Counted from the stretch's first letter, positions 1-8,232 are shown. The stretch is 64,000 bases of DNA from Weissella sagaensis (GCF_005405285.1 NZ_BJDT01000006.1:1-64000); one strand, 5' to 3'. The notes: a model not told the origin generated them from the sequence alone. Made by a program: numbers and translations.

Positions 1-18
1 ATAGGACGTCGCGATGCA
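1..18 (+). rRNA. 5S rRNA, 3' end only (partial)
   Basis: The first bases read TAGGACGTCGC..., which resembles the conserved 3' end of Gram-positive 5S rRNA (B. subtilis 5S ends TAGGACGCCGCC...). A tRNA array begins five bases later, as is usual behind rRNA operons in this group. Only about 18 bases are inside the window, so the call rests on that short match plus context. The exact 3' end is uncertain. Confidence 0.6.
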
Positions 19-22
19 ATAT

Positions 23-95
23 GGACGTTTAGCTCAGCTGGGAGAGCACCTGCCTTACAAGCAGGGGGTCACAGGTTCGATCCCTGTAACGTCCA
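23..95 (+). tRNA. tRNA-Val (anticodon TAC)
   Basis: A full cloverleaf can be folded: acceptor GGACGTT/AACGTCC, D arm, anticodon loop CTTACAA with anticodon TAC, and a T arm containing GGTTCGATCCC. The discriminator is A95 and no CCA is encoded. It is the first of six tRNAs probably processed from the upstream rRNA transcript. Confidence 0.96.
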
Positions 96-97
96 TT

Positions 98-170
98 GGG
101 TCGTTAGCTCAGTTGGTAGAGCAGTGGACTTTTAATCCATGGGTCCTGGGTTCGAGCCCCAGACGACCCA
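98..170 (+). tRNA. tRNA-Lys (anticodon TTT)
   Basis: Acceptor GGGTCGT pairs with ACGACCC, the anticodon loop is CTTTTAA (anticodon TTT), and the T loop is TTCGAGC. The discriminator is A170, with no encoded CCA. It lies two bases after tRNA-Val. Confidence 0.96.
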
Positions 171-179
171 TTATATATT

Positions 180-253
180 GCACCTATAGCGCAACTGGAT
201 AGAGTGTCTGACTACGAATCAGAAGGTTGAAGGTTCGAATCCTTCTAGGTGCA
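180..253 (+). tRNA. tRNA-Arg (anticodon ACG)
   Basis: Acceptor GCACCTA pairs with TAGGTGC and the anticodon loop contains ACG. The wobble A is expected to be deaminated to inosine by TadA so that CGU/CGC/CGA can be read. The discriminator is A253, with no encoded CCA. Confidence 0.95.
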
Positions 254-280
254 TTAACAATAGAATAGTTGTTAAATTTT

Positions 281-354
281 CGGGACGTAGCTCAGCTTGG
301 TAGAGCACCTGGTTTGGGACCAGGGGGTCGCAGGTTCGAATCCTGTCGTCCCGA
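281..354 (+). tRNA. tRNA-Pro (anticodon TGG)
   Basis: Acceptor CGGGACG pairs with CGTCCCG, the anticodon stem is CCTGG/CCAGG, and the loop TTTGGGA carries anticodon TGG. The discriminator is A354. No CCA is encoded. Confidence 0.95.
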
Positions 355-380
355 TTATATGGCATATAATTGTCATAGTT

Positions 381-454
381 CGCGGTGTAGCTCAGCTGGC
401 TAGAGCGTCCGGTTCATACCCGGGAGGTCGAGGGTTCGATCCCCCCCGCCGCGA
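381..454 (+). tRNA. tRNA-Met, elongator type (anticodon CAT)
   Basis: Acceptor CGCGGTG pairs fully with CGCCGCG and the loop TTCATAC carries CAT. The first acceptor pair is C-G rather than the C-A mismatch of bacterial initiator tRNA, and the body resembles elongator tRNA-Met of bacilli. A lysidine-modified tRNA-Ile2 also reads CAT in the gene and is not fully excluded. Discriminator A454 gives an ACCA end, which can pair with the TGGT bulge of the T-box leader at 41147-41427. Confidence 0.9.
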
Positions 455-465
455 TATGTCATAAT

Positions 466-537
466 GCGGATGTAGTACAATGGCTAGTGCTCCAGCCTTC
501 CAAGCTGGGAATGCGGGTTCGATTCCCGTCGTCCGCT
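466..537 (+). tRNA. tRNA-Gly (anticodon TCC)
   Basis: Acceptor GCGGATG pairs with CGTCCGC (one T-G pair), the anticodon stem is CCAGC/GCTGG, and the loop CTTCCAA carries TCC. The discriminator is T537, normal for tRNA-Gly. It is the last tRNA before the array terminator. Confidence 0.95.
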
Positions 538-548
538 TACTTATGATT

Positions 549-590
549 ATCTCTAAAATTCTCTGATGGAGGTTTTTAGAGATTTTTTTT
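549..590 (+). terminator. Terminator of the rRNA/tRNA array
   Basis: ATCTCTAAAA and TTTTAGAGAT form a 10-bp perfect stem, followed directly by a run of eight T. It closes the tRNA array. Confidence 0.85.
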
Positions 591-687
591 ACTTTAAATT
601 AACATCACAAATATTAAATTTACTACTCAGATGCATGAATTTTACTAGTGTTATATAATGAGTAGTATCAATTATTTTGGGGGAACT

Positions 688-1317
688 ATGAAAACAATTA
701 TTTTTGATGTGGATGGTACTTTATTAAGTACTGAGGCTATGTATATGCAATCTCTTATTCAAACATTTAAGGATAGAGGTATTGAAAAATCATATGAAGA
801 AGTATATAAAGTTTTTGGATTACCTTCATTAGACGGCTTAATTAAAATGGATGCACCTGAGCCCGAAAAAATGCAATTGGAATGGCAAAGTCATTATGAA
901 GATTTTTGGCACGAAGTAAAAGTGTTTAGCGGCGTAGACGAAATGTTAGCAAAGCTAAAAGCGAATAAATTCATCCTTGGAATAGTAACATCTAATACAA
1001 AAGAAGAGTTTACAAGTAATACCAGTCAATTTGATTTTGCAAAATATTTTGATCGGTTTGTATTTGCTGGTGAAACACCTAAAATGAAACCAGCGCCTGA
1101 TCCAATTTTAAAATCATTAAGTGATTTACACGCTGATCCGCAATCTGCAATGTATGTTGGTGATTCTATTCATGATATGCAAGCAGCACACAATGCTGGT
1201 ATAAAGTTTGGTATGGCTGCTTGGGGAGTGCGTGATCAAATGATTTTTAATAATCAAGCTGATTATGTTTTTAAAACACCACAAGAATTATTTGAGTTTG
1301 CGATAAGTAACAAATAA
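688..1317 (+). CDS. HAD-superfamily phosphatase (Gph/PGMB-like subfamily)
   Basis: A 210-residue cytosolic haloacid dehalogenase-family hydrolase. Motif I is DVDGT near the start (nucleophile Asp7, acid/base Asp9). Motif II is TSN near residue 100, the Lys of motif III follows in KMKPAPDP, and motif IV is GDSIHDM. The helical cap inserted after motif I fits the phosphoglycolate phosphatase/beta-phosphoglucomutase/pyrophosphatase group. The substrate cannot be read from sequence. The start at 688 is chosen because GGGGG sits five bases upstream and the protein then begins MKTIIFDVDG; an in-frame ATG at 658 has no ribosome site. It probably reads on into murI. Confidence 0.85.
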   Translation: MKTIIFDVDGTLLSTEAMYMQSLIQTFKDRGIEKSYEEVYKVFGLPSLDGLIKMDAPEPEKMQLEWQSHYEDFWHEVKVFSGVDEMLAKLKANKFILGIVTSNTKEEFTSNTSQFDFAKYFDRFVFAGETPKMKPAPDPILKSLSDLHADPQSAMYVGDSIHDMQAAHNAGIKFGMAAWGVRDQMIFNNQADYVFKTPQELFEFAISNK

Positions 1318-1351
1318 TTTTTTTAATAATTTTTTGAAAGAAGTGATTATA

Positions 1352-2185
1352 ATGGATAACCGAGCAATAGGTTATATAGATTCTGGCATAGGTGGCTTGT
1401 CTGTTGTTAAAAAAGCACTAGAGCAATTACCAAACGAACAAGTATATTATGTTGGTGATACTGCTAGAATGCCATATGGACCAAGACAACCTAAAGAAGT
1501 CAAAAAATTTACATGGGAATTGGCAAATTTTTTGACGAATAAAGACATTAAATTATTAGTGATAGCATGCAATACTGCCACAGCGGCAGCGTTAGATGAA
1601 TTGACCGCTAATTTAGACATACCAGTAATCGGGGTTATACAACCTGGTGTTCAAACGGCAAATAAAGTGACGAAAACTCATGAAATTGGTGTAATTGCCA
1701 CACAAGGTACGGTTAATTCACTAGCGTATTACAATGGTTTAAAGCAAGTAAATAAAGCTAATCATATTACACAATTAGCAGTGCCACGATTGGTTGAAAT
1801 TGCTGAACAGCCTGTTAAAGAAACAGTTGAAATACAACAGGAAATAACAAAAATATTATCGCCGATTAAACAAGGTAATATTGATACATTAGTCCTTGGC
1901 TGTACACACTTCCCATTATTAGCACCATATATTCAACGTGCAGTGGGTAAACAAGTGCAACTTGTTGATGCTGGTGCAGCTGCAGTATCAGTTGTTACTA
2001 ATGTTTTAAAAGAACAAGATATACAGCATGAACCGTTAATGATTACCTCACAAAACCACGATGAATATTATACGACGGGTAATCAAAAAACCTTTGCAAA
2101 GTTAGCACAAGGCTGGCTCCAAACAACCCATTTAGATGTCCAACATTTGGATATCCAAGATGGTTGTTTAATACTTAATAAGTAA
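1352..2185 (+). CDS. murI: Glutamate racemase
   Basis: Converts L- to D-glutamate for peptidoglycan stem peptides, in the cytosol and without cofactor. The two catalytic cysteines of the Asp/Glu racemase family are present: Cys73 in ACNTATA and Cys184 in LGCTHFPLL. The N-terminal DSGIGG (Asp10-Ser11) and the MPYG substrate-binding motif are also there. At 277 residues it is normal length. The start is the ATG at 1352, preceded by GAAAGAAG; a TTG at 1334 overlaps that site and is unlikely. It is followed by rdgB and a phosphodiesterase, the same order as racE-ysnA-ysnB in Bacillus. Confidence 0.95.
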   Translation: MDNRAIGYIDSGIGGLSVVKKALEQLPNEQVYYVGDTARMPYGPRQPKEVKKFTWELANFLTNKDIKLLVIACNTATAAALDELTANLDIPVIGVIQPGVQTANKVTKTHEIGVIATQGTVNSLAYYNGLKQVNKANHITQLAVPRLVEIAEQPVKETVEIQQEITKILSPIKQGNIDTLVLGCTHFPLLAPYIQRAVGKQVQLVDAGAAAVSVVTNVLKEQDIQHEPLMITSQNHDEYYTTGNQKTFAKLAQGWLQTTHLDVQHLDIQDGCLILNK

Positions 2186-2211
2186 TCGATAATTAAATAG
2201 GAGTATTTAAA

Positions 2212-2808
2212 ATGGCAAAAATAATTTTTGCATCAAAAAACAATGGTAAAATTCGTGAATTTCGTGAGTTTTTGACACCATTCGGCGTTGAAGTTATTTC
2301 ATTACTTGATTTAAATGGGGTTCCTGAAATAGAAGAAAATGGGGCAACATTTGAGGAGAATGCGACGATTAAAGCACAAACAATTGCTCAATTTTATCAT
2401 TTACCTGTCGTCGCTGATGATTCAGGTTTGAGTGTGGATGCATTACATGGTGCTCCAGGAGTGCATTCTGCTAGATATGCGGGAGACCATAATGATTTGG
2501 CTAATAATAAAAAATTACTTGCTGAATTAATTAATGTGCCATTTCCTAAGCGTACAGCAACTTTCCATACAGTCATTGTTGGTTTAAAACCTTCCGGGGA
2601 AAAAATTGTCATTGATGGTGCAGTTAATGGCCATATTTTAACAGAATTTCGTGGTGATAATGATTTTGGTTATGATCCCTTATTTTATTATGATAAGTTA
2701 GATAAAACTTTTGCCGAAATGACACCTACAGAAAAGAATGAAGTTTCACATCGTGGGAATGCCTTGCGTAAGTTCATAACAGTCTTTAAAGAATGGTGGG
2801 AGGATTAA
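2212..2808 (+). CDS. rdgB: Non-canonical purine NTP pyrophosphatase (RdgB/HAM1)
   Basis: Hydrolyses dITP, XTP and ITP to monophosphates and pyrophosphate, keeping deaminated purines out of DNA and RNA. The family signatures SKNNGK (residues 8-13) and ADDSGLSVDAL with GAPGVHSARYAG are intact, and the C-terminal SHRGNAL motif is present. Length 198 is typical. GGAG lies about ten bases before the ATG. The next gene starts two bases after its stop codon, so the two are translated as a pair. Confidence 0.95.
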   Translation: MAKIIFASKNNGKIREFREFLTPFGVEVISLLDLNGVPEIEENGATFEENATIKAQTIAQFYHLPVVADDSGLSVDALHGAPGVHSARYAGDHNDLANNKKLLAELINVPFPKRTATFHTVIVGLKPSGEKIVIDGAVNGHILTEFRGDNDFGYDPLFYYDKLDKTFAEMTPTEKNEVSHRGNALRKFITVFKEWWED

Positions 2809-2810
2809 AA

Positions 2811-3329
2811 ATGGATTATTTAATTATTTCTGATACACATGGCGATTGTCAAATTTTATTGGATATCGTAAATCACTATCAAGGCCATGTTAAAGCAATG
2901 TTTTACAACGGTGATTCTGAATTGAAACGATCAGACGAATTGTTTGATACTTTACTACCTGTTATTGGTAATATGGATAGTGACCCAATGTTTCCTGATG
3001 ACCGTGATTACCAAGATAAATATTTAAAGCTTTATCAAACACATGGGCATCTTGTGCACACTGAAGTATCACTTAATCATTTAAGGGAAGTGGTTGCGCC
3101 AAAAGATGTTGACGTCGTTACTTCAGGCCATACGCATATGCTAGGTGCTGAAATGATTGATGGTAAATTATTTATTAATCCAGGATCAATTTCATTACCT
3201 AAGGGTACCTATGCCTATTTAAAAGGAACGTATGCTATTTTATCAGTCGAACCTGAAACATTTCATGTTCAGTTTTACACACGTGATATGCAACCAGTAC
3301 CAGAATTAGTATTTGAATTTAATCGTTAA
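2811..3329 (+). CDS. YfcE/YsnB-type metallophosphoesterase
   Basis: A 172-residue calcineurin-like phosphodiesterase of the small MJ0936/YfcE group. The metal-ligand motifs appear in order: SDTHGD near the N-terminus, then YNGDSE, GNMD, THGH and SGHTH, with INPGS near the end. Such enzymes cleave phosphodiester model substrates; the cell substrate is unknown. The start at 2811 is set by GGGAGG at 2798-2803. An upstream in-frame start at 2793 would lie inside rdgB and has no ribosome site. Confidence 0.88.
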   Translation: MDYLIISDTHGDCQILLDIVNHYQGHVKAMFYNGDSELKRSDELFDTLLPVIGNMDSDPMFPDDRDYQDKYLKLYQTHGHLVHTEVSLNHLREVVAPKDVDVVTSGHTHMLGAEMIDGKLFINPGSISLPKGTYAYLKGTYAILSVEPETFHVQFYTRDMQPVPELVFEFNR

Positions 3330-3333
3330 ATAA

Positions 3334-3379
3334 AAATTACGTAGATAGCATGTTTTCATGGCATCTACGTAATTTTTTT
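3334..3379. terminator. Bidirectional terminator between the phosphodiesterase gene and spxH
   Basis: AAATTACGTAGAT pairs with ATCTACGTAATTT around a loop of about 18 bases, with T runs on both strands. It sits between two convergent genes. Confidence 0.85.
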
Positions 3380-3384
3380 GAATG

Positions 3385-3999
3385 TTAATTACTACCTTCT
3401 TCATAATTAATTAAATGAGGGGTAGCAGTTAACCCATTTGATTGATGAACAGGATCAAAAATGAGTGATAATCCACTAGTTGAAAAGTCTGACGTTTTAA
3501 ACGCATATTTTTCTTGTTTGGAGTCACAAACAATCATTGTTGGATAATTAGTAATATCCATAGTTGCTGCCATATTTTGATCTTGCTGCAAAGCTAGCAT
3601 GGTAGCAGGTGTATTATAATCTTCTAAAAAAAGATTAGTATCTAAATTTAATTTAGACAAAGTTGTGAGTACTAATGATGTAGAATAGGGTGTGTTATTT
3701 AAGAGTAATTCCTGCATTTTTGCATAGAATATCCTAGCCGCTTTTTTACCTTGCGACTGCACAGCTTTTGTATCTAATGCAAGTTGTGATAAATTTCGAG
3801 CCACAGTAGCATAGTCAACTTTTAATTGATTATGTCGCTTTAATTCTAGATAAGTATCTCTGACTGATTGCATTGTAACAACGGGTATCATACGGTAAGA
3901 AACAAACTGTGAGGTTTGCTTAATATAATGAGTGACTTTCTTTTCTGATAGAATACTATCAGACGAAAGTGGGGTTACGAAGTGGTACACTTCTAACAT
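3385..3999 (-). CDS. spxH: SpxH/YjbH-like DsbA-family adaptor protein
   Basis: A 204-residue protein with a DsbA-like thioredoxin fold. It begins MLEVYHFVTPLSSDS, where YjbH proteins have a short beta strand and a Cys-containing turn. The cis-proline strand TNYPTMIV is near residue 150. In Bacillus, YjbH delivers the redox regulator Spx to ClpXP. Here the cysteines of the active-site turn are replaced by Ser (LSSDS), so it cannot act as a thiol oxidoreductase at that site. It faces away from relQ, matching the yjbH...yjbM-nadF-yjbO order of bacilli, which supports the call. The ATG at 3999 has GGAGG 12 bases upstream, a long spacing. A longer reading to 4086 would add an unconserved hydrophobic leader. 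Confidence 0.75.
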   Translation of the reverse strand: MLEVYHFVTPLSSDSILSEKKVTHYIKQTSQFVSYRMIPVVTMQSVRDTYLELKRHNQLKVDYATVARNLSQLALDTKAVQSQGKKAARIFYAKMQELLLNNTPYSTSLVLTTLSKLNLDTNLFLEDYNTPATMLALQQDQNMAATMDITNYPTMIVCDSKQEKYAFKTSDFSTSGLSLIFDPVHQSNGLTATPHLINYEEGSN

Positions 4000-4343
4000 G
4001 ACAAGCGACAACCTCCAAAAACATTTTTTACATACCAAATAATGGTACGCTATTATTACTAGTGTGTCTATAATTGCTTTACTCAATATAACATGATTAA
4101 TTAAAAAAAGTTGGTTAAGATTATTATTTAAATAATACTGGTAAGAACCGCATACTAATTGTAAAATTAAGTCATTGTGTTATTTGTTATATCAAGCTAA
4201 TTTGATTATATAATTTTTGGACTGAGTCCGACAATTTTTTTGCTTATAGCTTGTGCTTTCAGTATTAGTCGTTTGGTAATATTATGATAAGCTACAGATT
4301 TTGTAACGATTAGACACAAAGCAAATAATTTGGGGGTTTGGAA
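4000..4343. other. Divergent intergenic region between spxH and relQ
   Basis: Some 340 AT-rich bases with no credible small gene on the forward strand. It must hold promoters for both genes, but I find none with both good hexamers; a TATGAT at 4283 lacks a clear -35. A short palindrome GGACTGAGTCC lies at 4219-4229, followed by a T run. Confidence 0.5.
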
Positions 4344-4961
4344 ATGACACGTGAAGAATGGGAAAAACTGTTACAGCCATATGTTCAGACAGTTGATGAA
4401 TTAAAAGTGAAGTTACGGGGAATGCGTTCTGAATTTGAAATAGAAGGTATTCACACACCCATTGAATTTGTAACTGGGCGTGTCAAAGAAATTTCAGCCA
4501 TTGAAGAAAAGCTTGTTCGTCGTCATATTAGTGTGGATCGTATTGAACAAGATATGGAAGATTTAGCCGGTGTGCGTATTATGACGCAGTTTACTGAAGA
4601 TATTTATAAGGTAGTTGACTTATTACGTCAGCGTAAGGATATCGTGATTTTAGAAGAGCGAGACTATGTTACTAACGAAAAACCGTCAGGATATCGTTCA
4701 TACCATATTGTCATTGAATATCCAGTACAATTAAGTAGTGGTGAAAAGAAATTATTAGCTGAAATTCAAGTTCGAACGATGCAAATGAATGTCTGGGCAA
4801 CAATTGAGCACGCTATTAATTATAAATATGATGGTGATTATACACCTGAAATGTCAGAAAAATTAAAAAAGGCAGCGACATTAAGTATGGAAGTTGATAA
4901 ATTGTTTTCGCAATTACACAATGGCCTGGCAAATACGATAGATACACCGCAAGATAGTTAA
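4344..4961 (+). CDS. relQ: Small alarmone synthetase RelQ (GTP pyrophosphokinase)
   Basis: A 205-residue single-domain (p)ppGpp synthetase of the RelQ/YjbM type. It transfers pyrophosphate from ATP to the 3' OH of GDP or GTP and has no hydrolase domain. Visible motifs are AGVRIM near residue 80, the substrate-binding block RDYV...KPSGYRSYH, and EIQVRTMQMNVWATIEH, containing the catalytic Glu-Gln region. Downstream helices fit the RelQ tetramer. The start at 4344 is set by GGGGG seven bases upstream. nadK follows after 21 bases, as in Bacillus. Confidence 0.93.
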   Translation: MTREEWEKLLQPYVQTVDELKVKLRGMRSEFEIEGIHTPIEFVTGRVKEISAIEEKLVRRHISVDRIEQDMEDLAGVRIMTQFTEDIYKVVDLLRQRKDIVILEERDYVTNEKPSGYRSYHIVIEYPVQLSSGEKKLLAEIQVRTMQMNVWATIEHAINYKYDGDYTPEMSEKLKKAATLSMEVDKLFSQLHNGLANTIDTPQDS

Positions 4962-4982
4962 AAATAAAGGATGGACTACTAT

Positions 4983-5801
4983 ATGAAGATTTCTATATAT
5001 AGTAATAATGTGCCACATTCACGTGCTGTTGTCTCATTGTTAAAAGACAAGTTAGCTGTACGGAGTAATGGTAAGGTAATATTTGACGATGAGAATCCAG
5101 AAGTGGTTATTACTGTTGGTGGTGATGGTACTCTGTTAGGTGCATTTCATCATTATACAAATCAATTAGACAAAATTAGATTTATCGGTGTGCATACTGG
5201 TCATTTAGGCTTCTATGCAGATTGGCAATATTTTGAATTAGATGAATTAGTTGAAAGTTTAATCAATCAAGAAACAACGGCTAAAACAGTGAAGTATCCG
5301 CTATTAAATGCAACTTTGCATTATACAGATGGACACGAAGAAACGGTATTAGCTTTAAATGAAGCGGCAATCAAGCGACCACTTGGTACGTTAGTTGCAG
5401 ATGTCTATATTCAAAATGAATTATTTGAACGCTTTCGTGGTGACGGCTTAACAGCCTCAACACCGACTGGGTCAACCGCTTATAACAAAGCAATTGGTGG
5501 TGCCGTGATGCATCCAAGTTTACAAGCTATTCAATTAGCAGAAATTGCTTCAATCAATAGTCGAGTATTTCGAACGTTGGGATCACCTTTAATTATTGGA
5601 AATCATGAAGTTATCAAAATTCAATTAGAAAATGATGGTTCAGCAGTTACATTTAGCTATGATCATTTAAATAAAATTTCTTCTAATATTGACTGGATTT
5701 CATTTAAAGTTGCAAATCAAAAAATTCAATTTGCTGAGTATCGGCACATGCATTTTTGGCATCGTGTGCAGGCTAGTTTTATTGGCACGGAGGTAAAATA
5801 A
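4983..5801 (+). CDS. nadK: NAD kinase
   Basis: Phosphorylates NAD+ to NADP+ in the cytosol. The GGDGTLLG motif lies at residues 46-53, GVHTGHLGFYAD follows, and the nucleotide-binding block is GDGLTASTPTGSTAYN. At 272 residues it matches the Gram-positive PpnK size. I choose the ATG at 4983 because the one at 4971 directly abuts the AAGG ribosome site. The stop codon is followed at once by the TTG start of the next gene, so translation is probably coupled. Confidence 0.94.
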   Translation: MKISIYSNNVPHSRAVVSLLKDKLAVRSNGKVIFDDENPEVVITVGGDGTLLGAFHHYTNQLDKIRFIGVHTGHLGFYADWQYFELDELVESLINQETTAKTVKYPLLNATLHYTDGHEETVLALNEAAIKRPLGTLVADVYIQNELFERFRGDGLTASTPTGSTAYNKAIGGAVMHPSLQAIQLAEIASINSRVFRTLGSPLIIGNHEVIKIQLENDGSAVTFSYDHLNKISSNIDWISFKVANQKIQFAEYRHMHFWHRVQASFIGTEVK

Positions 5802-5802
5802 A

Positions 5803-6720
5803 TTGGCCCATTTTAGTTGGCAAAATCAAAGCGATGAAACATTACGAATCAAAACATTTTTGGCTCAGCGTGGTGTTTCACATCGTATGTTTTCAATCAT
5901 TAAACGTGGTGGTGGACAAGTATTATTAAATCAAAAACCAGTTCTAACTCTGGACGAGGTTGAACCTGGTGGGGTGGTTGAAGTTAATATGCCACCAGAA
6001 ACGTCAAATGCAGTTGTTGCTGCATCTAATTTACCAATCAAAATTTTGTTTGAAGATGAAAATTGGTTATTGGTAGATAAAGAAGCAGGGATTACGTCTG
6101 TTCCGGGTAAAGCTGATCGTGAAACAACAATGGTTAATCGTGTTAAAGGATATCTGATTTCAACCGGGGCAGAGGATCTTGTGCCGCATGTTGTAACAAG
6201 GTTGGATAGATTCACATCAGGGGTGGCCTTGCTAGCAAAGCATCGTTTTGCCCATGGCTTATTAGATAAGCAACTACAAACGCATACCGTTGATAAACGT
6301 TACTATGCAATTGTTGATGGTGTTTTGGATGATGATCATGGCTTCATTGATGCTCCCATTGGTCGGATGGATAATGATTTCATTCGCCGAGAAGTAAGAG
6401 AAGATGGCCGCTCATCCCAAACTGAATATTGGGTTGTTAAAAGAATGCCTAATCAAACATTGGTTCAAGTCCAATTACATACTGGTAGAACACATCAAAT
6501 TAGAGTGCACTTTAAGTATATTGGTCACCCATTAATTGGGGATGAAATTTATGGTGGTCCAATGGATAGAGGAATTGCAAGGCAGGCATTACATGCATAT
6601 TGGTTAGAGTTTTATGATCCTTTTATTCAAAAGAAATTACACGTAAACAGTGCTGTACCAGCAGATTTAAAAGGAATTTTATTAAATGATATGTCAGTAG
6701 AGGAAATTGACAAATTGTAA
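5803..6720 (+). CDS. RluA/RluD-family 23S rRNA pseudouridine synthase
   Basis: Isomerises specific uridines in rRNA. An S4-like RNA-binding segment occupies roughly residues 15-65 (RIKTFL...RMFSIIKRGGGQVLLN). The catalytic RLDRFTSG carries Asp135, and the later block LHTGRTHQIRVHF is characteristic of RluA. The start is TTG at 5803, with GGAGG at 5789-5793; no ATG fits better. The gene follows nadK as yjbO follows nadF in Bacillus. The exact target uridine is not evident. Confidence 0.9.
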   Translation: MAHFSWQNQSDETLRIKTFLAQRGVSHRMFSIIKRGGGQVLLNQKPVLTLDEVEPGGVVEVNMPPETSNAVVAASNLPIKILFEDENWLLVDKEAGITSVPGKADRETTMVNRVKGYLISTGAEDLVPHVVTRLDRFTSGVALLAKHRFAHGLLDKQLQTHTVDKRYYAIVDGVLDDDHGFIDAPIGRMDNDFIRREVREDGRSSQTEYWVVKRMPNQTLVQVQLHTGRTHQIRVHFKYIGHPLIGDEIYGGPMDRGIARQALHAYWLEFYDPFIQKKLHVNSAVPADLKGILLNDMSVEEIDKL

Positions 6721-6735
6721 CAGTATGGGGAGAAG

Positions 6736-8115
6736 ATGAAGGAAACATTACAAGATTTAACGATACGCGATGAATTATCAGATCAGGCTAATCATCTAGT
6801 ATTTTACATTGAAAATAATGAAAAAAATGCTTTTTTAGATAGTTTTGATGAATTACACACATATGATCAGGCCGTTTTTTACGTGTCACTAACAACGCAA
6901 TTGCGCCATCAAATTATTGAATGGGTAACGCCCACAGAATTAGCTGATATTTTTGATGAAATTGATCCAGAAGATGTAGATTTTGAAAATCTTTTGTCAG
7001 AAATGTCACCTCGTTATGCAGCAAATATGCTAGCCGATATGTATACTGATAACGCAGTTGATTTATTATCTCAGGTTGAACCAGAAGAAATGGCTATGTA
7101 TTTATCTTTGATGCCCAAAGATAATATGGATGAAATTAAACGCTTATTAAAGTATGAAGATGATACTGCTGGTTCTTTGATGAGTACAGAGTTTATTTCG
7201 ATTAATCAAAATTTGACAATTGGCGAAGCCATGGTTATTGTCAAAGAAGCTGCACAGGGTGCTGAACAAATCAATTATATTTATGTACTTGATGATGATG
7301 GCGCCTTAGTTGGTGTAATTTCATTAAAATCATTGATTATTTGGCCTGATACCGCTAAAATATCCGAAGTAATGGACACCAATTTAATTACGGTTGGTCC
7401 AATTGATGATCAAGAAGATGTTGCTAAAATTATGGCAGATTATAATTTTGTTGCATTGCCGGTTGTCGCAAAGCGAAATATGATTGGTATGATTACAGTT
7501 GACGATATTGTTGACGTTATTGATGCTGAGGCTGCTGAAGACTATTCTCGTCTAGCTGGTGTTGATGTGGTAACGTTAGAAGATAATCCTTTAAAATCAG
7601 CGTTAAAACGTTTACCATGGTTAATAGGGTTAATTTTCTTGGGGATGGGGACCGCTTCAGTTATTGATGGATATAATTATCTAGTTGCCGAAACCTCAAT
7701 TTTAGCAGTTTTTATTTCATTGATTACTGGAACTGCAGGAAATGCTGGTACGCAATCATTGGCTGTTGCAGTCAGAAGAATTGCCTTGAAAGAGAAAAAA
7801 ACCTTATTTAAATCGTTGATAGTAGAAATTTTGATTGGGTTAATGATTGGAATCATTGCAGGGGTGACTATTTTCTTAGTCATTTTGGTTTGGAAGCATA
7901 ATTTGTTGTTAGGAATTGCAGTTGGCTTAGCAATGGGTGTTGCCATTTTGGTTGCCAATGTTGCAGGGGCATTTATTCCAATGATTATGGACAAAATTGG
8001 TGTTGATCCAGCGGTTGCTTCAGGACCATTTATTTCGACACTATCTGATTTAACTTCTGTTATCATTTATTTTAATGTTGCAAAATTATTTATTGATAAA
8101 TTTATGATGCACTAA
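6736..8115 (+). CDS. mgtE: Magnesium transporter MgtE
   Basis: A 459-residue Mg2+ channel/transporter. The cytoplasmic N domain (about residues 1-125) is rich in acidic residues. Two CBS domains follow (about 130-250), then a connecting helix and five predicted membrane segments from about residue 290, including LITGTAGNAGTQS in the pore-lining region. In this family Mg2+ binding between the N and CBS domains closes the pore. It ends the relQ cluster; no Mg2+ riboswitch is seen, and expression is probably by read-through. The start has GGGGAG about seven bases upstream. Confidence 0.95.
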   Translation: MKETLQDLTIRDELSDQANHLVFYIENNEKNAFLDSFDELHTYDQAVFYVSLTTQLRHQIIEWVTPTELADIFDEIDPEDVDFENLLSEMSPRYAANMLADMYTDNAVDLLSQVEPEEMAMYLSLMPKDNMDEIKRLLKYEDDTAGSLMSTEFISINQNLTIGEAMVIVKEAAQGAEQINYIYVLDDDGALVGVISLKSLIIWPDTAKISEVMDTNLITVGPIDDQEDVAKIMADYNFVALPVVAKRNMIGMITVDDIVDVIDAEAAEDYSRLAGVDVVTLEDNPLKSALKRLPWLIGLIFLGMGTASVIDGYNYLVAETSILAVFISLITGTAGNAGTQSLAVAVRRIALKEKKTLFKSLIVEILIGLMIGIIAGVTIFLVILVWKHNLLLGIAVGLAMGVAILVANVAGAFIPMIMDKIGVDPAVASGPFISTLSDLTSVIIYFNVAKLFIDKFMMH

Positions 8116-8137
8116 TTTGGCGTATAAGGCCTGTTAC

Positions 8138-8166
8138 TTGCCTACTTAGTGGATTCATGATAGAAT
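8138..8166 (+). promoter_or_regulatory. Promoter for the rimP-nusA-infB transcript
   Basis: TTGCCT at 8138-8143 and TAGAAT at 8161-8166 are separated by exactly 17 bases. Transcription would begin near 8173, upstream of the terminator hairpin at 8195. Confidence 0.6.
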
Positions 8167-8194
8167 TAAAATTGTTATTGAATATGCTCTTAAT

Positions 8195-8232
8195 TGAGTG
8201 GCCGGATTTTTTCTCGGCCGCTCATTTTTTTA
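8195..8232 (+). terminator. mgtE terminator and/or leader attenuator of the rimP operon
   Basis: GAGTGGCCG pairs with CGGCCGCTC (one G-T pair) and is followed by a run of T. Because the best promoter lies upstream, at 8138-8166, the hairpin may act as an attenuator inside the rimP leader as well as ending mgtE transcription. Confidence 0.75.

Noticed and set aside
14..202. A 62-codon open frame over the first tRNA genes
   Set aside because: It runs through two complete tRNA cloverleafs and has no ribosome site.
4219..4245. GGACTGAGTCC with a following T run as a terminator before relQ
   Set aside because: The palindrome has almost no loop, so only about three pairs can form in RNA.
7677..8066. 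Long reverse-strand open frame inside mgtE
   Set aside because: It is antisense to the conserved MgtE membrane domain; its composition mirrors that domain and no ribosome site is present.
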